64,000 nt of DNA from Legionella rubrilucens (GCF_001468125.1 NZ_LNYT01000022.1:270160-334159); one strand, 5' to 3'; shown: positions 46,433 to 57,815, counted from the first letter of the stretch. Program-made: numbers and translations. The notes: generated by a model from the sequence alone, not told the origin.

Positions 46433-47254
46433 CTAGGCCGCGTTTAACCCGGGCACACTGAACCGCCGCTTATCCTGTAACCGGAGTGCGGTTAATGCTC
46501 CTCCCCACAAGCACCCGGTGTCGATGGCGTGAATACGGGGATGGGGTGAATGGCCCTGTAATGCCGCCCAATGACCAAACACAATGTCAGCCTCAACAAC
46601 GCGACGGTTCGGCACGGCAAACCAGGGCAGCATCTCTGTCGAGGTAGCGGCAATGGTGCCTTTATGATGCAGCAGCAAACGCCCTTGTGCATCACAAAAG
46701 CGCATGCGGGTGCAATAATTGGTAATCAGGCGCAGTCGCTCCATGCCGCGAAGATCATCGGACCAACGATCGGGACTATTGCCATACATGTGAGCAAGGA
46801 ATTCCCGGAAATCGGGTCCAGACAGCACCTGCTCAAGTTCACCGGCAAGCTGTTTCGCCTGGGTTAAATCCCAGACCGGCGCAATGCCGGCATGGCACAT
46901 CACCACATTTAAAGGCTCTTCGTGATGGAGAATAGACTGGTGCCGTAACCAATGCCCCAAGTCGTCACGATCGGGGGCGGCAAGGATGTCGTCCAGGGTG
47001 TCATCCTGGTTTTGACGGGGAGAATCGGTAAATAATCGGCTCAGAAGATGCAAATCATGATTACCCAGCGTAACGTAAGGCGCCAGCGGCAGGTTTTTGA
47101 CAAAACGCAATACCGCAAGCGATTGCGGCCCGCGATTGACCAGATCGCCGACAAACCACAGCCTGTCGCTACGCTCATTAAATTGAATGTGATCCAGTAA
47201 ACGAAGCAAGGGGTCATAACAGCCCTGAATATCGCCTATTGCGTAATCAGGCAC
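46433..47254 (-). CDS. apaH: Symmetrical bis(5'-nucleosyl)-tetraphosphatase
   Basis: 273-residue metallophosphoesterase that hydrolyses Ap4A to two ADP. Motifs: [41 protein letters not shown], and [10 protein letters not shown] near the C-terminus. It follows ksgA and the TraI_2-like gene, as apaH follows ksgA (via apaG) in E. coli; apaG is absent here. It overlaps the preceding gene by 8 bases. Confidence 0.95.
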   Translation of the reverse strand: MPDYAIGDIQGCYDPLLRLLDHIQFNERSDRLWFVGDLVNRGPQSLAVLRFVKNLPLAPYVTLGNHDLHLLSRLFTDSPRQNQDDTLDDILAAPDRDDLGHWLRHQSILHHEEPLNVVMCHAGIAPVWDLTQAKQLAGELEQVLSGPDFREFLAHMYGNSPDRWSDDLRGMERLRLITNYCTRMRFCDAQGRLLLHHKGTIAATSTEMLPWFAVPNRRVVEADIVFGHWAALQGHSPHPRIHAIDTGCLWGGALTALRLQDKRRFSVPGLNAA

Positions 47255-48599
47255 CGTTTAATACTCCGGGTTTCGCCTGAACTGAAACCGGTGCTACAGT
47301 CTGCCAACCGCCTTCAGCATTAAGGTGATGCAATGCCTGAGTCGCGGCATGGGATGCATGGCCGATAAATTGATGATTCACTTGTGCCTGATGGATGAAT
47401 TCAGTGGCCGAAAGCGTGCTTACTTTTCCGGATTGCAGGGAATGAACAGACACCTCCGCCGGCAGGGCAATGGCATAATCGGCAAACACGATACCACTGT
47501 GCATCTGCTGGTTACTCAATTGTTCAAACCGTGAAATCACCTGGCCGTCAGGACCTGCCCTGTGCAAGCCTAAGGAGAGAAATCCATTTTGTATGGCCTG
47601 CCAGTTTTTAAATTCAGGATGCTCCCGCACAAACAATTTAAAAATATCAGGCGACATCAAAAGACCGCCAGGAACCATCAACAAGGGTGCCTTATTGATC
47701 ATAATGCGCCCGCTTTCCAATGATTTGGTCAGCCACTGGATAAACTCCAGCCCAAGCTGCTGTTCCATGTCGCTGATGGATTCCGGTACGCCGCCAGCAA
47801 AGGTACTGACGCGGCCATAACGGTTACCGCCGCGGGAACCGTAATTACGAGCCATTAACTGATTGAAATAACGCTGAATGGCAATCGCGTCTGCACGAAT
47901 GAGAATAGCGCCCAAAGTCCCTGCGGCGTAATGATCCTCGTTCAGTAACGCAAGCCAGATAGCCAGCACATTGGGATTGGAAGCAATCCAGGCAAATCCG
48001 GCGGCGGGCATTAGACGAGCCGCCAACAGTAAATTGAGACGACGCCGAAACTCCACATCGGATTCTTTCAAAAATTCATAGACATAATGGCTTCCGACAG
48101 CAGCCAGACTCTCCAGCAGCGGATTCCATTGTTTTAAAAACAAGCCGTTATTATCAAAGAGTTCGACTTTCAAATCGATTTGCAGTTTACCTATTCCCTG
48201 CAGCAGGGCTGCTGAAAACAGCGTGTATTGCCAGAGTTTCTGCTCTTCGGACAATTCCGCAGCACCATCCAGCAGAATAAACTGCTTGAATAAATTCAGT
48301 GCTGCCTCAGTACGGTTTAAGGCGTGATCAAGAACCCCCCCGGGCTGCGAATAATAACTGTTGGACGTTTCCGGCAAATTCTGGCAGTGGTTGACAAAAT
48401 TATTCATTAAAGTCTGGCAAAGTGTCTCAAACCGTGTCGAATCCAGAGCTAGGGCGTCTTTGATCTGTTTGATCAACGTGACTCTTTTTTCCTCAGCCAG
48501 CAGTACTTCGGCAGCAAGAACACGAGTCATATCTTTCAGCGGGCGAGCCTGCAAGGCCTTGCCTTTTTTGCTATGACGATGGAACAATGGAGTCTCCAA
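47247..48599 (-). CDS. TraI_2/MobH-relaxase-like protein with degenerate HD domain
   Basis: 450 residues. The N-terminal half resembles the TraI_2 domain of MobH relaxases: [21 protein letters not shown], then [13 protein letters not shown], where the metal HD dyad is replaced by Q134-G135. The second half (about 235-390) resembles the TraI_2_C/DUF1528 part with [24 protein letters not shown]. No helicase or nickase residues are evident. It is embedded in the ksgA-apaH operon (13 bases after ksgA, overlapping apaH). It was probably captured from an integrative element and repurposed. Confidence 0.7.
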   Translation of the reverse strand: METPLFHRHSKKGKALQARPLKDMTRVLAAEVLLAEEKRVTLIKQIKDALALDSTRFETLCQTLMNNFVNHCQNLPETSNSYYSQPGGVLDHALNRTEAALNLFKQFILLDGAAELSEEQKLWQYTLFSAALLQGIGKLQIDLKVELFDNNGLFLKQWNPLLESLAAVGSHYVYEFLKESDVEFRRRLNLLLAARLMPAAGFAWIASNPNVLAIWLALLNEDHYAAGTLGAILIRADAIAIQRYFNQLMARNYGSRGGNRYGRVSTFAGGVPESISDMEQQLGLEFIQWLTKSLESGRIMINKAPLLMVPGGLLMSPDIFKLFVREHPEFKNWQAIQNGFLSLGLHRAGPDGQVISRFEQLSNQQMHSGIVFADYAIALPAEVSVHSLQSGKVSTLSATEFIHQAQVNHQFIGHASHAATQALHHLNAEGGWQTVAPVSVQAKPGVLNGA

Positions 48600-48612
48600 A
48601 ATTATACTACAG

Positions 48613-49395
48613 TTATAATTTTATACTATTGCCAACCGCATTGGCTATGCGGACATACTCTCTGACAGACACCTGTTCAGGCCGCATGACGGGGTTAATG
48701 CCAATGCCCTGCAACTGGTCAGCGCTCAGTACCGGTTTTAAATTATTAGCCAGCGTTTTCCGACGCATCCCAAAAGCCAGGGCCACCACCTTTTCCAGCA
48801 CGCCATAATCCACTTTTTCAAATGGGGATTGCTGGTAGGGCACGAGGCGCAGGATGGCTGAATCCACTTTGGGTTTCGGGAAAAACGCATCCGGCGGTAC
48901 ATCAAACAAAAAGCTCGCCTCGCAATAATATTGAGCCATGATGCTTAATCGTCCATAGGCTTTTGAACCGGGTTCCGCAGCGATTCGGCTGACGACTTCT
49001 TTCTGCAACATGAAGTGCATGTCCCTGATGAACGTTACCTGATGGAGCAAATGCAACAGCAGAGGCGTTGAAATGTTATACGGCAAATTGCCAACCACAC
49101 GCAAGTCGCTGCCCCACTGCGAAAAATCCACGGTCAGGGCATCCGCCCCCAGCAACTGCAATTTTTCTTTCGCCTTGGGCAACTCAAGGAGCCTTTGCTG
49201 CAAATCCGTATCAATTTCAATGGCAATGAGTTGATTGAGCCGCCGCAAAAGCGGCACAGTCAATGCCGCAAGCCCTGGGCCGATTTCGACCATGGTATCG
49301 GCCGGTTGCGGATTAATGGCATCGATGATACGGCCAATGACCGCCTGATCCTGTAAAAAATTCTGGCCAAAACGCTTGCGTGGACGATGACTCAC
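48613..49395 (-). CDS. ksgA: 16S rRNA adenine dimethyltransferase KsgA/RsmA
   Basis: 260 residues. Family motifs: [22 protein letters not shown], the NLPYNIS catalytic motif, and the [15 protein letters not shown] signature. It dimethylates A1518 and A1519 of 16S rRNA in late 30S assembly. First gene of the ksgA, TraI_2-like, apaH transcript. Confidence 0.97.
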   Translation of the reverse strand: MSHRPRKRFGQNFLQDQAVIGRIIDAINPQPADTMVEIGPGLAALTVPLLRRLNQLIAIEIDTDLQQRLLELPKAKEKLQLLGADALTVDFSQWGSDLRVVGNLPYNISTPLLLHLLHQVTFIRDMHFMLQKEVVSRIAAEPGSKAYGRLSIMAQYYCEASFLFDVPPDAFFPKPKVDSAILRLVPYQQSPFEKVDYGVLEKVVALAFGMRRKTLANNLKPVLSADQLQGIGINPVMRPEQVSVREYVRIANAVGNSIKL

Positions 49396-49518
49396 CGGAC
49401 TTTACCTCATTTAAAATCGCACTCATTATACCGGATTTTTCGGCTTTTGTCTGATTTACCGATTGGACGGCTACCGATACAACGGCTTCCGTGATAGCTT
49501 AATCAGAACTCTCTTTTC

Positions 49519-50262
49519 ATGAACCTTATCATGCTTCTGCATTTAATCGAGCTACGGCACAGAGCGTTGAAGACAGTGATTTTTTTCCTGGTGCTGTTTT
49601 GCTTTTTCTTTTTTTATGCCAATGCCCTGTTTCACACGTTAGTGACGCCCCTGCTTAAGCAATTGCCTGCAAACCATACGTTGATTGCCACCCGCATTAC
49701 CTCCCCGGTACTCACCCCGGTCAAGCTTGCAGCGGATACCGCGCTGCTGGTCACGGCCCCCTTTGCCTTAAGTCAATTGTGGTTATTCATTGCACCAGGC
49801 CTCTACCGACATGAGCGGCAGTCCATCGTCGGCGCGTTGAGTTTAAGCCTGGTGTTGTTTCTGGCAGGATTGCTTTTCTGCTTTTATATCGTCTTGCCCT
49901 TTATGTTTCAATTCTTTGCCCATGCGGTTCCTGCCGGCGTGAGACTTATGCCGGACATGAATGATGCCATTGATTTTATTACCCGCATGCTGATTCTTTT
50001 TGGTTTCTGCTTTCAAGTTCCTCTGTTGTGCACCACTCTGGTGCGCCTGCAATGGCTTGACGTCGAGACGTTAAAACAGGTACGACCCTACATTATCGTG
50101 GCGGCCTTTACCCTGGGCATGTTGCTGACGCCGCCGGATGTCTTGTCGCAAGTCATTCTGGCCGTGCCTTTATGCCTTCTGTACGAAGCCGGCATTTGGC
50201 TGGCCGCCTGGCAGAAACGCCTCAAGCCAGCCGCACTGCCTCAAACCAGCGCGGAGGGTTAA
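49519..50262 (+). CDS. tatC: Twin-arginine translocase subunit TatC
   Basis: 247 residues with six transmembrane helices. The N-terminus MLLHLIELRHRALK carries the conserved HLxELRxR. The PLLKQLPANHTLIATRITSP region, the FMFQFFA helix and the YIIVAAFTLGMLLTPPDVLSQ motif are typical. It receives folded Tat substrates such as some type II secreted enzymes. No tatA or tatB is adjacent. Confidence 0.95.
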   Translation: MNLIMLLHLIELRHRALKTVIFFLVLFCFFFFYANALFHTLVTPLLKQLPANHTLIATRITSPVLTPVKLAADTALLVTAPFALSQLWLFIAPGLYRHERQSIVGALSLSLVLFLAGLLFCFYIVLPFMFQFFAHAVPAGVRLMPDMNDAIDFITRMLILFGFCFQVPLLCTTLVRLQWLDVETLKQVRPYIIVAAFTLGMLLTPPDVLSQVILAVPLCLLYEAGIWLAAWQKRLKPAALPQTSAEG

Positions 50263-50264
50263 CA

Positions 50265-51347
50265 TCAGGCAGACAGCCTTACCGCCAGCGCCTGCAAGGG
50301 ATGACGTAACAGCAGAATGCCTGCCATCATAATAAAAATCGCATAACGGTTGAGGTAATCCAGCGGGCCTGAGGGAGCCTGCCAGTCCGGTTCCTGACCG
50401 GCCACCCAGCGACTCATGGCAATGCAGACCGGCAAATAAAGCAACATCAGAATTTCCTGAAACACACGGGCCTCAATAAAATTACCGATGAAAAGCAGCG
50501 CGGTAAAATAAAAAAAGGCAACATAACGAAGCGGCCTGTAGCGCCTGGGGATGTAATCATAAAAAGCAAACCAGAATACAGGCAATCCGGCAAAACAAAA
50601 CATAAACAGCAACAGATGCTGCTGATTAAATAACCAGCTTAAATTGCTGTTAAAATGCGTTTCTGCAAACGAAAGAAAATACCACTCCGTCCAGGCACCG
50701 GGTAAATGGCGAACCAGGTAAAGGATTATCAGACGGGCGAAGGCATAGGCTAAGGCGGCCGCCGCCAGGGGTTTGAGCATGTCGCGGCGTTCCTGCCAGT
50801 GCAGGGCCGGAATCAGCAAGACTAGCAAAACACTGCTTTCACGATTAAACGTAGCCGCCAACACCACCAGAGTGAACGAAACCCAGCGTTTTTGCAGACA
50901 CAGTAAAAAGCCCAGGGCCATAAAAAAAAGACAGGCGCTGTCATAGGGATAAAAAAAAGTAGCTTCACCCTGAGTGGTAAAGCGATAATTCACCACACTC
51001 ATTAACGGCAGTAATAGCAGAAAAAGCCAACTGAACAATTCCGACTGGTTTTTATTAAATGCAAACTGAAACAAACGTTTTACGGTGAAAAACAAAAGAC
51101 TGACAAAGAAGAGCTCCAGCAGAAAAAAAATCTCTTCAGGGGACCAGGGAAGGACACGATGCAGACCATTGGCCAAGGCTGGGACCAGCATGCGCTGACC
51201 GAACGGCAGTCTGGCACTGAGATTCATGAGTTTTTCAAGATCCGTATCGATATAGATGCCCGTTAGCCTCACGTGCATGTAGGCATAACTAATCACCAGC
51301 ACCCAGGTCAGAAAGCCGGTTTTAAAGCGGAAGAGCTCTTTATTCAT
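50265..51347 (-). CDS. Multi-pass membrane protein, 360 aa
   Basis: About 8-10 transmembrane helices and short loops; no signature motif. The pattern recalls polytopic glycosyltransferase-like or EpsG/GT-C-like proteins, with an early charged loop (YIDTDLEKL) that may serve such a role, but that is guesswork. The stop lies 2 bases from the tatC stop, convergent. Confidence 0.6.
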   Translation of the reverse strand: MNKELFRFKTGFLTWVLVISYAYMHVRLTGIYIDTDLEKLMNLSARLPFGQRMLVPALANGLHRVLPWSPEEIFFLLELFFVSLLFFTVKRLFQFAFNKNQSELFSWLFLLLLPLMSVVNYRFTTQGEATFFYPYDSACLFFMALGFLLCLQKRWVSFTLVVLAATFNRESSVLLVLLIPALHWQERRDMLKPLAAAALAYAFARLIILYLVRHLPGAWTEWYFLSFAETHFNSNLSWLFNQQHLLLFMFCFAGLPVFWFAFYDYIPRRYRPLRYVAFFYFTALLFIGNFIEARVFQEILMLLYLPVCIAMSRWVAGQEPDWQAPSGPLDYLNRYAIFIMMAGILLLRHPLQALAVRLSA

Positions 51348-51433
51348 TCATTCTTGCATTGGCATTCAAGATTCGCTCAGGCTAACCGATAAATTAATTA
51401 AAAGGCAAATTTGATCACGCGGTGAGGTGTATC

Positions 51434-51745
51434 ATGATTAAAAATGCGAAATTTAATATTGGCGATCGGGTATGGCATCAGCAACTGGGGTATCGTGCCG
51501 TGATCATTGACGCAGATCCTGTTTTTCAAGCTTCCGGACGCTACAATCCTCAGGCCAGTAAACGGGCTTTTGCAACCCGCAATCCCTGGTATCGGCTTTT
51601 AGTCGACAACTGCAGCCAGATTACCTATGTTGAAGAATGCCATCTAACGCCCGATACCATTCCTTTGTGGATAGACAATCCCAATGTGGGTGATTACCTC
51701 ATTGAAAAAAAGAACGGTTATTCCAGTAATTCCAAGCGCCACTAA
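51434..51745 (+). CDS. hspQ: Heat-shock protein HspQ (hemimethylated DNA-binding family)
   Basis: 103 residues from the ATG at 51434 (GAGGTG 6 bases upstream). FNIGDRVWHQQLGYRAVIIDAD, RNPWYRLLVD and the TYVEECHL and NPNVGDYL segments match the YccV/HspQ family. In E. coli it stimulates degradation of mutant DnaA and affects Lon. It stands alone, facing the 64-aa gene. Confidence 0.92.
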   Translation: MIKNAKFNIGDRVWHQQLGYRAVIIDADPVFQASGRYNPQASKRAFATRNPWYRLLVDNCSQITYVEECHLTPDTIPLWIDNPNVGDYLIEKKNGYSSNSKRH

Positions 51746-51747
51746 GG

Positions 51748-51942
51748 TTATGTGCTTCGCACCATGAAAACCAGAAAGGCAACAAAAGCAATCAGCACCA
51801 GTGCAAGGAGGCCCATGGTGGCAAAGCTTTTACTGAAATTTTCACTGGTAAACAAATCAGGCCGCCCTTTGACCGTACGGAATAAATACCAAAGGATTAA
51901 GCCTGCGCCAGTGAGCCCGAGTATTTGATAAAACGTTTCCAT
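51748..51942 (-). CDS. Small membrane protein, 64 aa
   Basis: Two hydrophobic helices (about 5-22 and 41-61) joined by a polar loop (KGRPDLFTSENFSKSF). The ATG overlaps the stop of the flavin-reductase gene, so it is co-translated and probably real. No family named; it could anchor or assist the upstream enzymes. Confidence 0.65.
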   Translation of the reverse strand: METFYQILGLTGAGLILWYLFRTVKGRPDLFTSENFSKSFATMGLLALVLIAFVAFLVFMVRST

Positions 51943-52643
51943 TAATTGTCCTCCGATTCGAAACTGAATGCATCTGAAAATAATTGTTCACGCGGCATGC
52001 CGGACGCCACCAGAGCATCGCGGATGGCATACACCATGTCAAACGGTCCGGCGATAACAATCTGGTGGTTCAGCAGGGTGTCGGGGTAATCCGTTTGTAC
52101 AATGGAGACTACGTTTTCGCGGCTCTCCCCCGACAGCAGAGTAACGTAGCGAAAGCGGCTGACATGAGCTTGCCATTGCTTCACTTTATCATCCATGTAT
52201 AAATCGCTTTGTGACCGCGCCCCCCAATAGAGGGCAAACGCCCGGGCATCGCCGGTAGCCAGTAATTGCTCAATCATGGCCTTAACGGGAGCAAAGCCGG
52301 TGCCGCCAGCAAGAAATAGCACAGGGCGATCCGGGTGTAATTGATTAAGAAAGCAATCGCCATAAGGCAAGGCTATCTGCACACGGCCTTCTCGTTTAAT
52401 TTCTGCAAACAGCGGCTGATTGTAAGGATTTCCCTGATCATGGCGTATGTGCAATTCGTATTTATGCGAACCCAATGGGGCGTTGGCAATCGAAAAACTT
52501 AATGCATCTTCACCACAAAGAATTTTTAAATACTGGCCGGGTTGATAGTCAATGAAGTGTTGCGGCGAAAGGATTAATTCGATAATGCTGTCAGTTAAGG
52601 GAGTAACGCGCTCCACCTGCGCCCAGGTCTTTTTAATACTCAT
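51942..52643 (-). CDS. NAD(P)H-flavin reductase (Fre/LuxG family)
   Basis: 233 residues from the ATG at 52643, which overlaps the ubiD stop (ATGA). Ferredoxin-reductase fold: PGQYLKIL and FSIANAP (flavin), then [19 protein letters not shown] (NAD(P)H), and a late [14 protein letters not shown]. It supplies reduced FMN. In E. coli fre also lies next to ubiD, which needs prenylated FMN made from reduced FMN, so the pairing is functional. Confidence 0.9.
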   Translation of the reverse strand: MSIKKTWAQVERVTPLTDSIIELILSPQHFIDYQPGQYLKILCGEDALSFSIANAPLGSHKYELHIRHDQGNPYNQPLFAEIKREGRVQIALPYGDCFLNQLHPDRPVLFLAGGTGFAPVKAMIEQLLATGDARAFALYWGARSQSDLYMDDKVKQWQAHVSRFRYVTLLSGESRENVVSIVQTDYPDTLLNHQIVIAGPFDMVYAIRDALVASGMPREQLFSDAFSFESEDN

Positions 52644-54109
52644 AACGACAGTCCCAGAGAATCCCAATAGCCGTCGACACGCTGAATAATCTCGTCATCC
52701 ATTTCAATAGCCCTACCCCATTCGCGCTGGGTTTCACCCTTCCATTTATGGGTCGCATCGATGCCCATTTTAGAGCCTAATCCAGATACCGGTGAAGCAA
52801 AATCAAGGTAATCAATCGGGGTATTATCCAATAAGACGGTATCCCGCGAGGGATCAACACGCGTGGTCATTGCCCAAATCACATCCTCCCATTGACGTGC
52901 ATTAATGTCATCATCGCAGACAATGACAAATTTGGTGTACATGAATTGCCGTAAAAACGACCAGACAGCCATCATGATGCGTTTGGCATGGCCAGGGTAT
53001 TGCTTTTTGATCGTGACGACAGCCAGACGGTAGGAACAACCCTCCGGCGGCAAATAAAAATCGACAATTTCCGGGAACTGCTTTTGTAACAGGGGAATAA
53101 ATACCTCGTTTAAGGCCACACCTAAAATGGCCGGCTCATCGGGCGGGCGGCCGGTGTAGGTGCTGTGATAAATGGGATCCGGGCGATGCGTGATACGCTC
53201 GACCGTCAACACCGGAAAATGGTCCACTTCATTGTAATAACCGGTGTGATCGCCAAACGGACCTTCTGCCGCTTCTTCTCCAGGATTAATGTACCCTTCA
53301 AGAATAATTTCGGCGCTGGCAGGAACATGGAGATCATTGCCGAGGCATTGTGTTAATTGCGTACGCTGCCCACGCAGTAAACCGGCAAAGGCATATTCGG
53401 ATAACGTATCCGGCACCGGAGTCACTGCCGCAAGCAGGGTGGCAGGATCCGCGCCAAGCGTCACCGCCACGGGAAAACGCTCACCCGGATAGGCAGCCTG
53501 CCAGGCCTGGTAATCCAGTGCGCCGCCCCGATGGGATAGCCAACGCATGATCACTTTATTTTTACCAATGACCTGTTGACGATAAATACCCATATTTTCA
53601 CGCGCCTGATGCGGCCCCTTGGTAGTCACCAATCCCCAGGTGATTAAAGGCGCCGCATCGCCAGGCCAGCAGGTCTGGACAGGCAAACGACCAAGATCCA
53701 CGTCGTTGCCCTCAAACACATGCGTCTGGCAGGGGGCCTGGCTGACGTACTTGGGCGCCATCGTCAGAGCCTGCTTCAACAAAGGCAATTTGCTGAATGC
53801 ATCTTTAAAGCCTTTAGGCGGCTCGGGCTCCTTAAGCGCAGCCAGCAGGACACCCACTTCCCGCAGAGCCTGCACCGATTCTTCCCCCATCCCCAGCGCC
53901 ACCCGCTCGGCAGTACCGAATAAATTGGCCAATACCGGCATGGCCGCCCCTTTGGGCCTGGTGAATAATAAAGCCGGGCCGGCTTTGCGTAGAACCCGAT
54001 CACTGATGACGGTCATTTCCAGAATGGGCGACACCGGGTAATCAATGCGTTGCAGCAAATGACGCGATTCAAGCTGGTCGATAAAATCACGTAAATCAGT
54101 ATATTTCAT
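52640..54109 (-). CDS. ubiD: 3-octaprenyl-4-hydroxybenzoate decarboxylase
   Basis: 489 residues. UbiD marks: [10 protein letters not shown] at the start, [30 protein letters not shown], and [20 protein letters not shown]. It uses prenylated FMN to decarboxylate the ubiquinone ring precursor. Its ubiX partner is not in the window. First gene of ubiD, reductase, small membrane protein. Confidence 0.96.
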   Translation of the reverse strand: MKYTDLRDFIDQLESRHLLQRIDYPVSPILEMTVISDRVLRKAGPALLFTRPKGAAMPVLANLFGTAERVALGMGEESVQALREVGVLLAALKEPEPPKGFKDAFSKLPLLKQALTMAPKYVSQAPCQTHVFEGNDVDLGRLPVQTCWPGDAAPLITWGLVTTKGPHQARENMGIYRQQVIGKNKVIMRWLSHRGGALDYQAWQAAYPGERFPVAVTLGADPATLLAAVTPVPDTLSEYAFAGLLRGQRTQLTQCLGNDLHVPASAEIILEGYINPGEEAAEGPFGDHTGYYNEVDHFPVLTVERITHRPDPIYHSTYTGRPPDEPAILGVALNEVFIPLLQKQFPEIVDFYLPPEGCSYRLAVVTIKKQYPGHAKRIMMAVWSFLRQFMYTKFVIVCDDDINARQWEDVIWAMTTRVDPSRDTVLLDNTPIDYLDFASPVSGLGSKMGIDATHKWKGETQREWGRAIEMDDEIIQRVDGYWDSLGLSL

Positions 54110-54239
54110 GCCATCGTACAGGAGTTAAGTGAAGCAGGGATTATCGCACAAGATGCATTTGGGCGATACTTGATAAGCCTTTTCTCTTAAAGCAGCACTC
54201 TATGCTACTATAACGTTGTTCTAACCATACGGATTGATG

Positions 54240-54956
54240 ATGCCCAACGATCAGCAAACAACATTGACTGCCATCATTAGCGCCTTAAAGCAGCTTAGAC
54301 CCCAGATCCTGTTATTTAAAGAGTCGATGCAGGATTTTAAAAAGCGCTTGGAAACTGTCAGTGACGAGGCTGAATTGACCACCCTGGTGCAAGGTATTGA
54401 TCAACGGGAAAAAGAATTGAATCAGTTACTGCGCAGGGCCGCTGCCGGAATGGATAAAGCCCTGTTTGACGCCATTCAGCAGCAATGCCAAAACGACAGT
54501 GAATTAAAAGAAATAATGGAGGTATTTAACGCGGACAACAGCCTGACCAACCTGATCACCACCACCCGGGAACGGCTTGGAGAACAAACGCTTTATAACC
54601 AACTAAACGGTGACGAGTTGCAAATGGCGAAAGATTTCATGCAGCGGCTTAAGCAATTGAGCTCCGTTGCCCAACTGCTTAACGCTCAAAAGGAATTGTT
54701 TCGGCAGCGACTCAAGGAAGCGGACGATGCTCAAGCGATTGATGAAATCGAAAATGACATTTTAGCGCAGCATGAAGGCATCACCAAAGTTTACAATGCC
54801 ATCATCTTTTACCCCGACAATGAGCGTGTGGCTCAGGCTCTGGTTGACTATTTTGAAACAAATCCGCAACTGTTAGCCCTGGTTAAGGCCTTTCATTTTT
54901 ATGATTCGTTGGCACAAGACTTGGCTGACGCTAAAACGCGGATAAAACGCGCATAG
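54240..54956 (+). CDS. Hypothetical helical protein, 238 aa
   Basis: Not recognised. It is soluble, almost entirely alpha-helical and charged, with weak coiled-coil character throughout; no signal. Three start candidates (TTG, ATG, ATG) lie in a row; the last is best spaced from the GGA upstream. It lies 58 bases before pldA on the same strand. A cytoplasmic role or effector status cannot be told apart. Confidence 0.55.
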   Translation: MPNDQQTTLTAIISALKQLRPQILLFKESMQDFKKRLETVSDEAELTTLVQGIDQREKELNQLLRRAAAGMDKALFDAIQQQCQNDSELKEIMEVFNADNSLTNLITTTRERLGEQTLYNQLNGDELQMAKDFMQRLKQLSSVAQLLNAQKELFRQRLKEADDAQAIDEIENDILAQHEGITKVYNAIIFYPDNERVAQALVDYFETNPQLLALVKAFHFYDSLAQDLADAKTRIKRA

Positions 54957-55014
54957 TGGAAATTTGTCTGTCAAATTGATATAACATCAGGTTGTCTGTG
55001 CATGAGATTTACCT

Positions 55015-55893
55015 GTGAGAAAAAAACATTCTATATTTTTTTGTATCCTTTTGATGCTTCCTCTCGCAAGCGGGGCTCAAACAAACGAGAAATCACCGCC
55101 ATCAAAAAGACCAACGCTCCTCGAAAAACAGGCCATGCAGCAGAAAAAAACCGGCGACAGTCCCAGCCTGATTGAATTGTATCGCCCCAACTACGTGTTG
55201 CCTTATTATTACACCAACAAGCCGTACCACGCCATTTATCAAAACGCAACGCCCAATAATCAGGAAGTCCAGAATGATGAATTTAAGGCGCAAATCAGTC
55301 TTAAAATTCCCATTTTCCGCCATGTCATCAAAGACAAGCCGTTAGCGCTTAATTTCTCGTATACGCAGCTCATGTATTGGCAGGTGTATGCCAAATCACA
55401 GTATTTTCGTGAAACCAATTACGAGCCTGAATTATTTCTTGAGAATTACTTTAATCCCTATTTTGCAGCTCAACTCGGCCTCAACCACCAATCCAACGGC
55501 CGCGGCGGTCTCCTCGAACGCAGTTGGAATCGCGCCTACACCCAGCTTAAGTGGACCGGCAACCGCTGGCTGGTGAATTTACGGCTGTGGGCATTAATCG
55601 ATAAAGCCGAATCCAGTGATTTGCATAACCCGGATATCGCCCATTTTCTGGGACATGATAATCTGGTGTTATCGCATCAATTACCCGGCAACTGGAAAGC
55701 CAGTCTGGAATTGCAGAATCTTGAAAGCGGTTTGCAACGCGGATTTGTGCAAGTGACGTTGTCTTACCCTATTCTGCAATCCCTGTCGGTTTACGGTCAG
55801 GTGTTCAGCGGCTATGGGCAGAGTCTGATTGAATACAATCACCGCACCACCAGTGCCGGGATCGGGATTGTTCTTAATGATTGGGTGAGTTAG
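55015..55893 (+). CDS. pldA: Outer membrane phospholipase A
   Basis: 292 residues, GTG start, signal peptide to about residue 20. It forms a 12-stranded barrel. The catalytic Asn-His-Ser set is visible as H158 and S160 in GLNHQSNGR and N172 in RSWNRAY, matching E. coli OMPLA. It hydrolyses phospholipids that reach the outer leaflet. The C-terminus ends GIVLNDWVS. Confidence 0.93.
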   Translation: MRKKHSIFFCILLMLPLASGAQTNEKSPPSKRPTLLEKQAMQQKKTGDSPSLIELYRPNYVLPYYYTNKPYHAIYQNATPNNQEVQNDEFKAQISLKIPIFRHVIKDKPLALNFSYTQLMYWQVYAKSQYFRETNYEPELFLENYFNPYFAAQLGLNHQSNGRGGLLERSWNRAYTQLKWTGNRWLVNLRLWALIDKAESSDLHNPDIAHFLGHDNLVLSHQLPGNWKASLELQNLESGLQRGFVQVTLSYPILQSLSVYGQVFSGYGQSLIEYNHRTTSAGIGIVLNDWVS

Positions 55894-55946
55894 GGAAGAC
55901 AGCGCACATCAAGAGAAACCTTCCTGTGCGCTGGGCTGCTGTATTA

Positions 55947-57203
55947 TTAGCGCTTCATCTCATCAAAAAACTCAGCATTGGTCTTGTGATTTTTCATGCG
56001 CTCAAGGAGGAATTCAATCGCTTCACACTCTTCCATGGATTGCAGAATCTTACGCAGGATCCAGGTACGGTGAAGGTCTTCAGGACTTAAGAGCAGATCT
56101 TCGCGGCGGGTACCGGAACGATTAATGTTGATGGCAGGGAATACACGACGCTCAGCAATATTACGGCTTAAGTGGATTTCCATGTTACCGGTTCCCTTGA
56201 ACTCTTCGTAAATCACTTCATCCATTTTTGAACCTGTATCAACCAGGGCGGTCGCAATGATAGTCAGGCTGCCGCCTTCTTCCACATTACGGGCCGCACC
56301 ATAGAGGCGCTTGGGACGCTGCAGGGCATTGGCATCCACACCCCCGGTGAGTACCTTACCGGAAGAAGGAATCACGGTGTTGTACGCCCGCGCAAGACGG
56401 GTAATGGAATCCAGCAGAATGATGACATCGCGCTTGTGCTCGACTAAACGCTTGGCTTTTTCAATGACCATTTCAGCCACTTGGACGTGACGGTTGGCGG
56501 GTTCATCGAATGTACTGGCGACCACTTCGCCTTTAACAGAGCGCTGCATCTCGGTCACCTCTTCGGGCCGCTCATCAATCAACAGAACAATCAGATAACA
56601 ATCGGGGTAGCTTTTCTCAATCGAATGGGCAAGATTTTGCAGCATCAGCGTTTTACCCGCTTTGGGTGGCGACACAATCAAACCCCGCTGACCGCGGCCA
56701 AAGGGCGCGCATAAATCCACTACCCGAGCCGTTAAATCTTCTGTGCTGCCATTGCCCTGTTCCATCACCAATCGCTGAGAGGCAAAGAGGGGGGTTAAGT
56801 TTTCAAAGGAGATTTTACGTTTGGTACTGTCAGGGGAATCGAAGTTAATCTGGTCAACTTTCAAGAGAGCGAAATAGCGTTCATTGTCTTTGGGGGGGCG
56901 AATTTTACCGTACACCGTGTCCCCTGTACGCAGGCCAAAGCGGCGAATTTGGCTGGGGGAAACGTAGGTGTCGTCAGGACCGGCCAAATAAGAGGCATCG
57001 ACTGAACGCAGGAAGCCAAACCCATCGGGCAATACCTCCATCACACCGCCGCCCAGGATATCCTCTCCTTTGCTGGCGTGCGCCTTGAGGATAGCGAATA
57101 AAATATCCTGCTTGCGCATACGTGACGTGTTTTCGACCCCCATTTCCTCGGCGATAGTAACGAGGTCACCAATGGGCATTTGCTTAAGTTCTATAAGATT
57201 CAT
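55947..57203 (-). CDS. rho: Transcription termination factor Rho
   Basis: 418 residues from the ATG at 57203. N-terminal [15 protein letters not shown], the RNA-binding cold-shock domain GFGFLRS, the Walker A SPPKAGKT, Walker [17 protein letters not shown], and the Q-loop/R-loop regions are intact. Hexameric RNA-dependent ATPase; Legionella-typical length. Confidence 0.97.
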   Translation of the reverse strand: MNLIELKQMPIGDLVTIAEEMGVENTSRMRKQDILFAILKAHASKGEDILGGGVMEVLPDGFGFLRSVDASYLAGPDDTYVSPSQIRRFGLRTGDTVYGKIRPPKDNERYFALLKVDQINFDSPDSTKRKISFENLTPLFASQRLVMEQGNGSTEDLTARVVDLCAPFGRGQRGLIVSPPKAGKTLMLQNLAHSIEKSYPDCYLIVLLIDERPEEVTEMQRSVKGEVVASTFDEPANRHVQVAEMVIEKAKRLVEHKRDVIILLDSITRLARAYNTVIPSSGKVLTGGVDANALQRPKRLYGAARNVEEGGSLTIIATALVDTGSKMDEVIYEEFKGTGNMEIHLSRNIAERRVFPAININRSGTRREDLLLSPEDLHRTWILRKILQSMEECEAIEFLLERMKNHKTNAEFFDEMKR

Positions 57204-57488
57204 ACTTCTCACTTGAATGTGTTATTAAATGAAATGAATTTTCCAGGAAAATTTTATGGGAAAGTCAGCAAGGAAACTGCTGCCTACGGGTTCATTCGTC
57301 AGTAACCAATCTTTATTATTCCTGAAATAACTTATTACGAAGGGTTGATGTAATTTAGTAAATCAGAAGTCCGGGATTGGTGACCTGAAAGAATTAGCCA
57401 CATATTGAATCTTTATCGTATCACACCCTGGCCAGAAAAGCCATCTTTTTTTACCCTGACCGCGCAAACAGCCAGGGCAAACCAAGCG
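57204..57488 (-). other. Leader region of rho
   Basis: 285 bases between trxA and rho with no gene. rho leaders are often long because Rho controls its own synthesis by early termination, which fits the length here. A short GC-rich inverted repeat (CCCTG/CAGGG) sits near 57455-57478. I cannot place a reliable promoter. Confidence 0.3.
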
Positions 57489-57815
57489 TTACACGTTGCT
57501 TTCAACAAAAGCGCTTAATTGGGATTTGGACAATAATCCCATTTTAACTGCCTCTACCTGCCCATTTTTAAACAGAATCAGGGTAGGAATACTCATCACG
57601 CCATATTTGGACGGCATTTGCTGATTTTCATCGATATTCAATTTGGCAAACGTCACACTGTCGCCATGGCTGGCGGCAACCTCTTCAAGAATGGGGGTTA
57701 ATGCGCGACAAGGACCGCACCATTCCGCCCAGAAATCAACCAGAACGGGTTTGTTGGAATTCAATACATCCTGTTCAAAACTCGCGTCCGTTACTGTTTT
57801 TATATAGTCACTCAT
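57489..57815 (-). CDS. trxA: Thioredoxin 1
   Basis: 108 residues from the ATG at 57815 (AGGGG about 9 bases upstream). Active site WAEWCGPCRAL (C33, C36), cis-proline loop SIPTLILF. General cytoplasmic disulfide reductant; may also serve the peroxiredoxin at 17703. It precedes rho, as in E. coli, and follows rsmE after 43 bases. Confidence 0.97.
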   Translation of the reverse strand: MSDYIKTVTDASFEQDVLNSNKPVLVDFWAEWCGPCRALTPILEEVAASHGDSVTFAKLNIDENQQMPSKYGVMSIPTLILFKNGQVEAVKMGLLSKSQLSAFVESNV

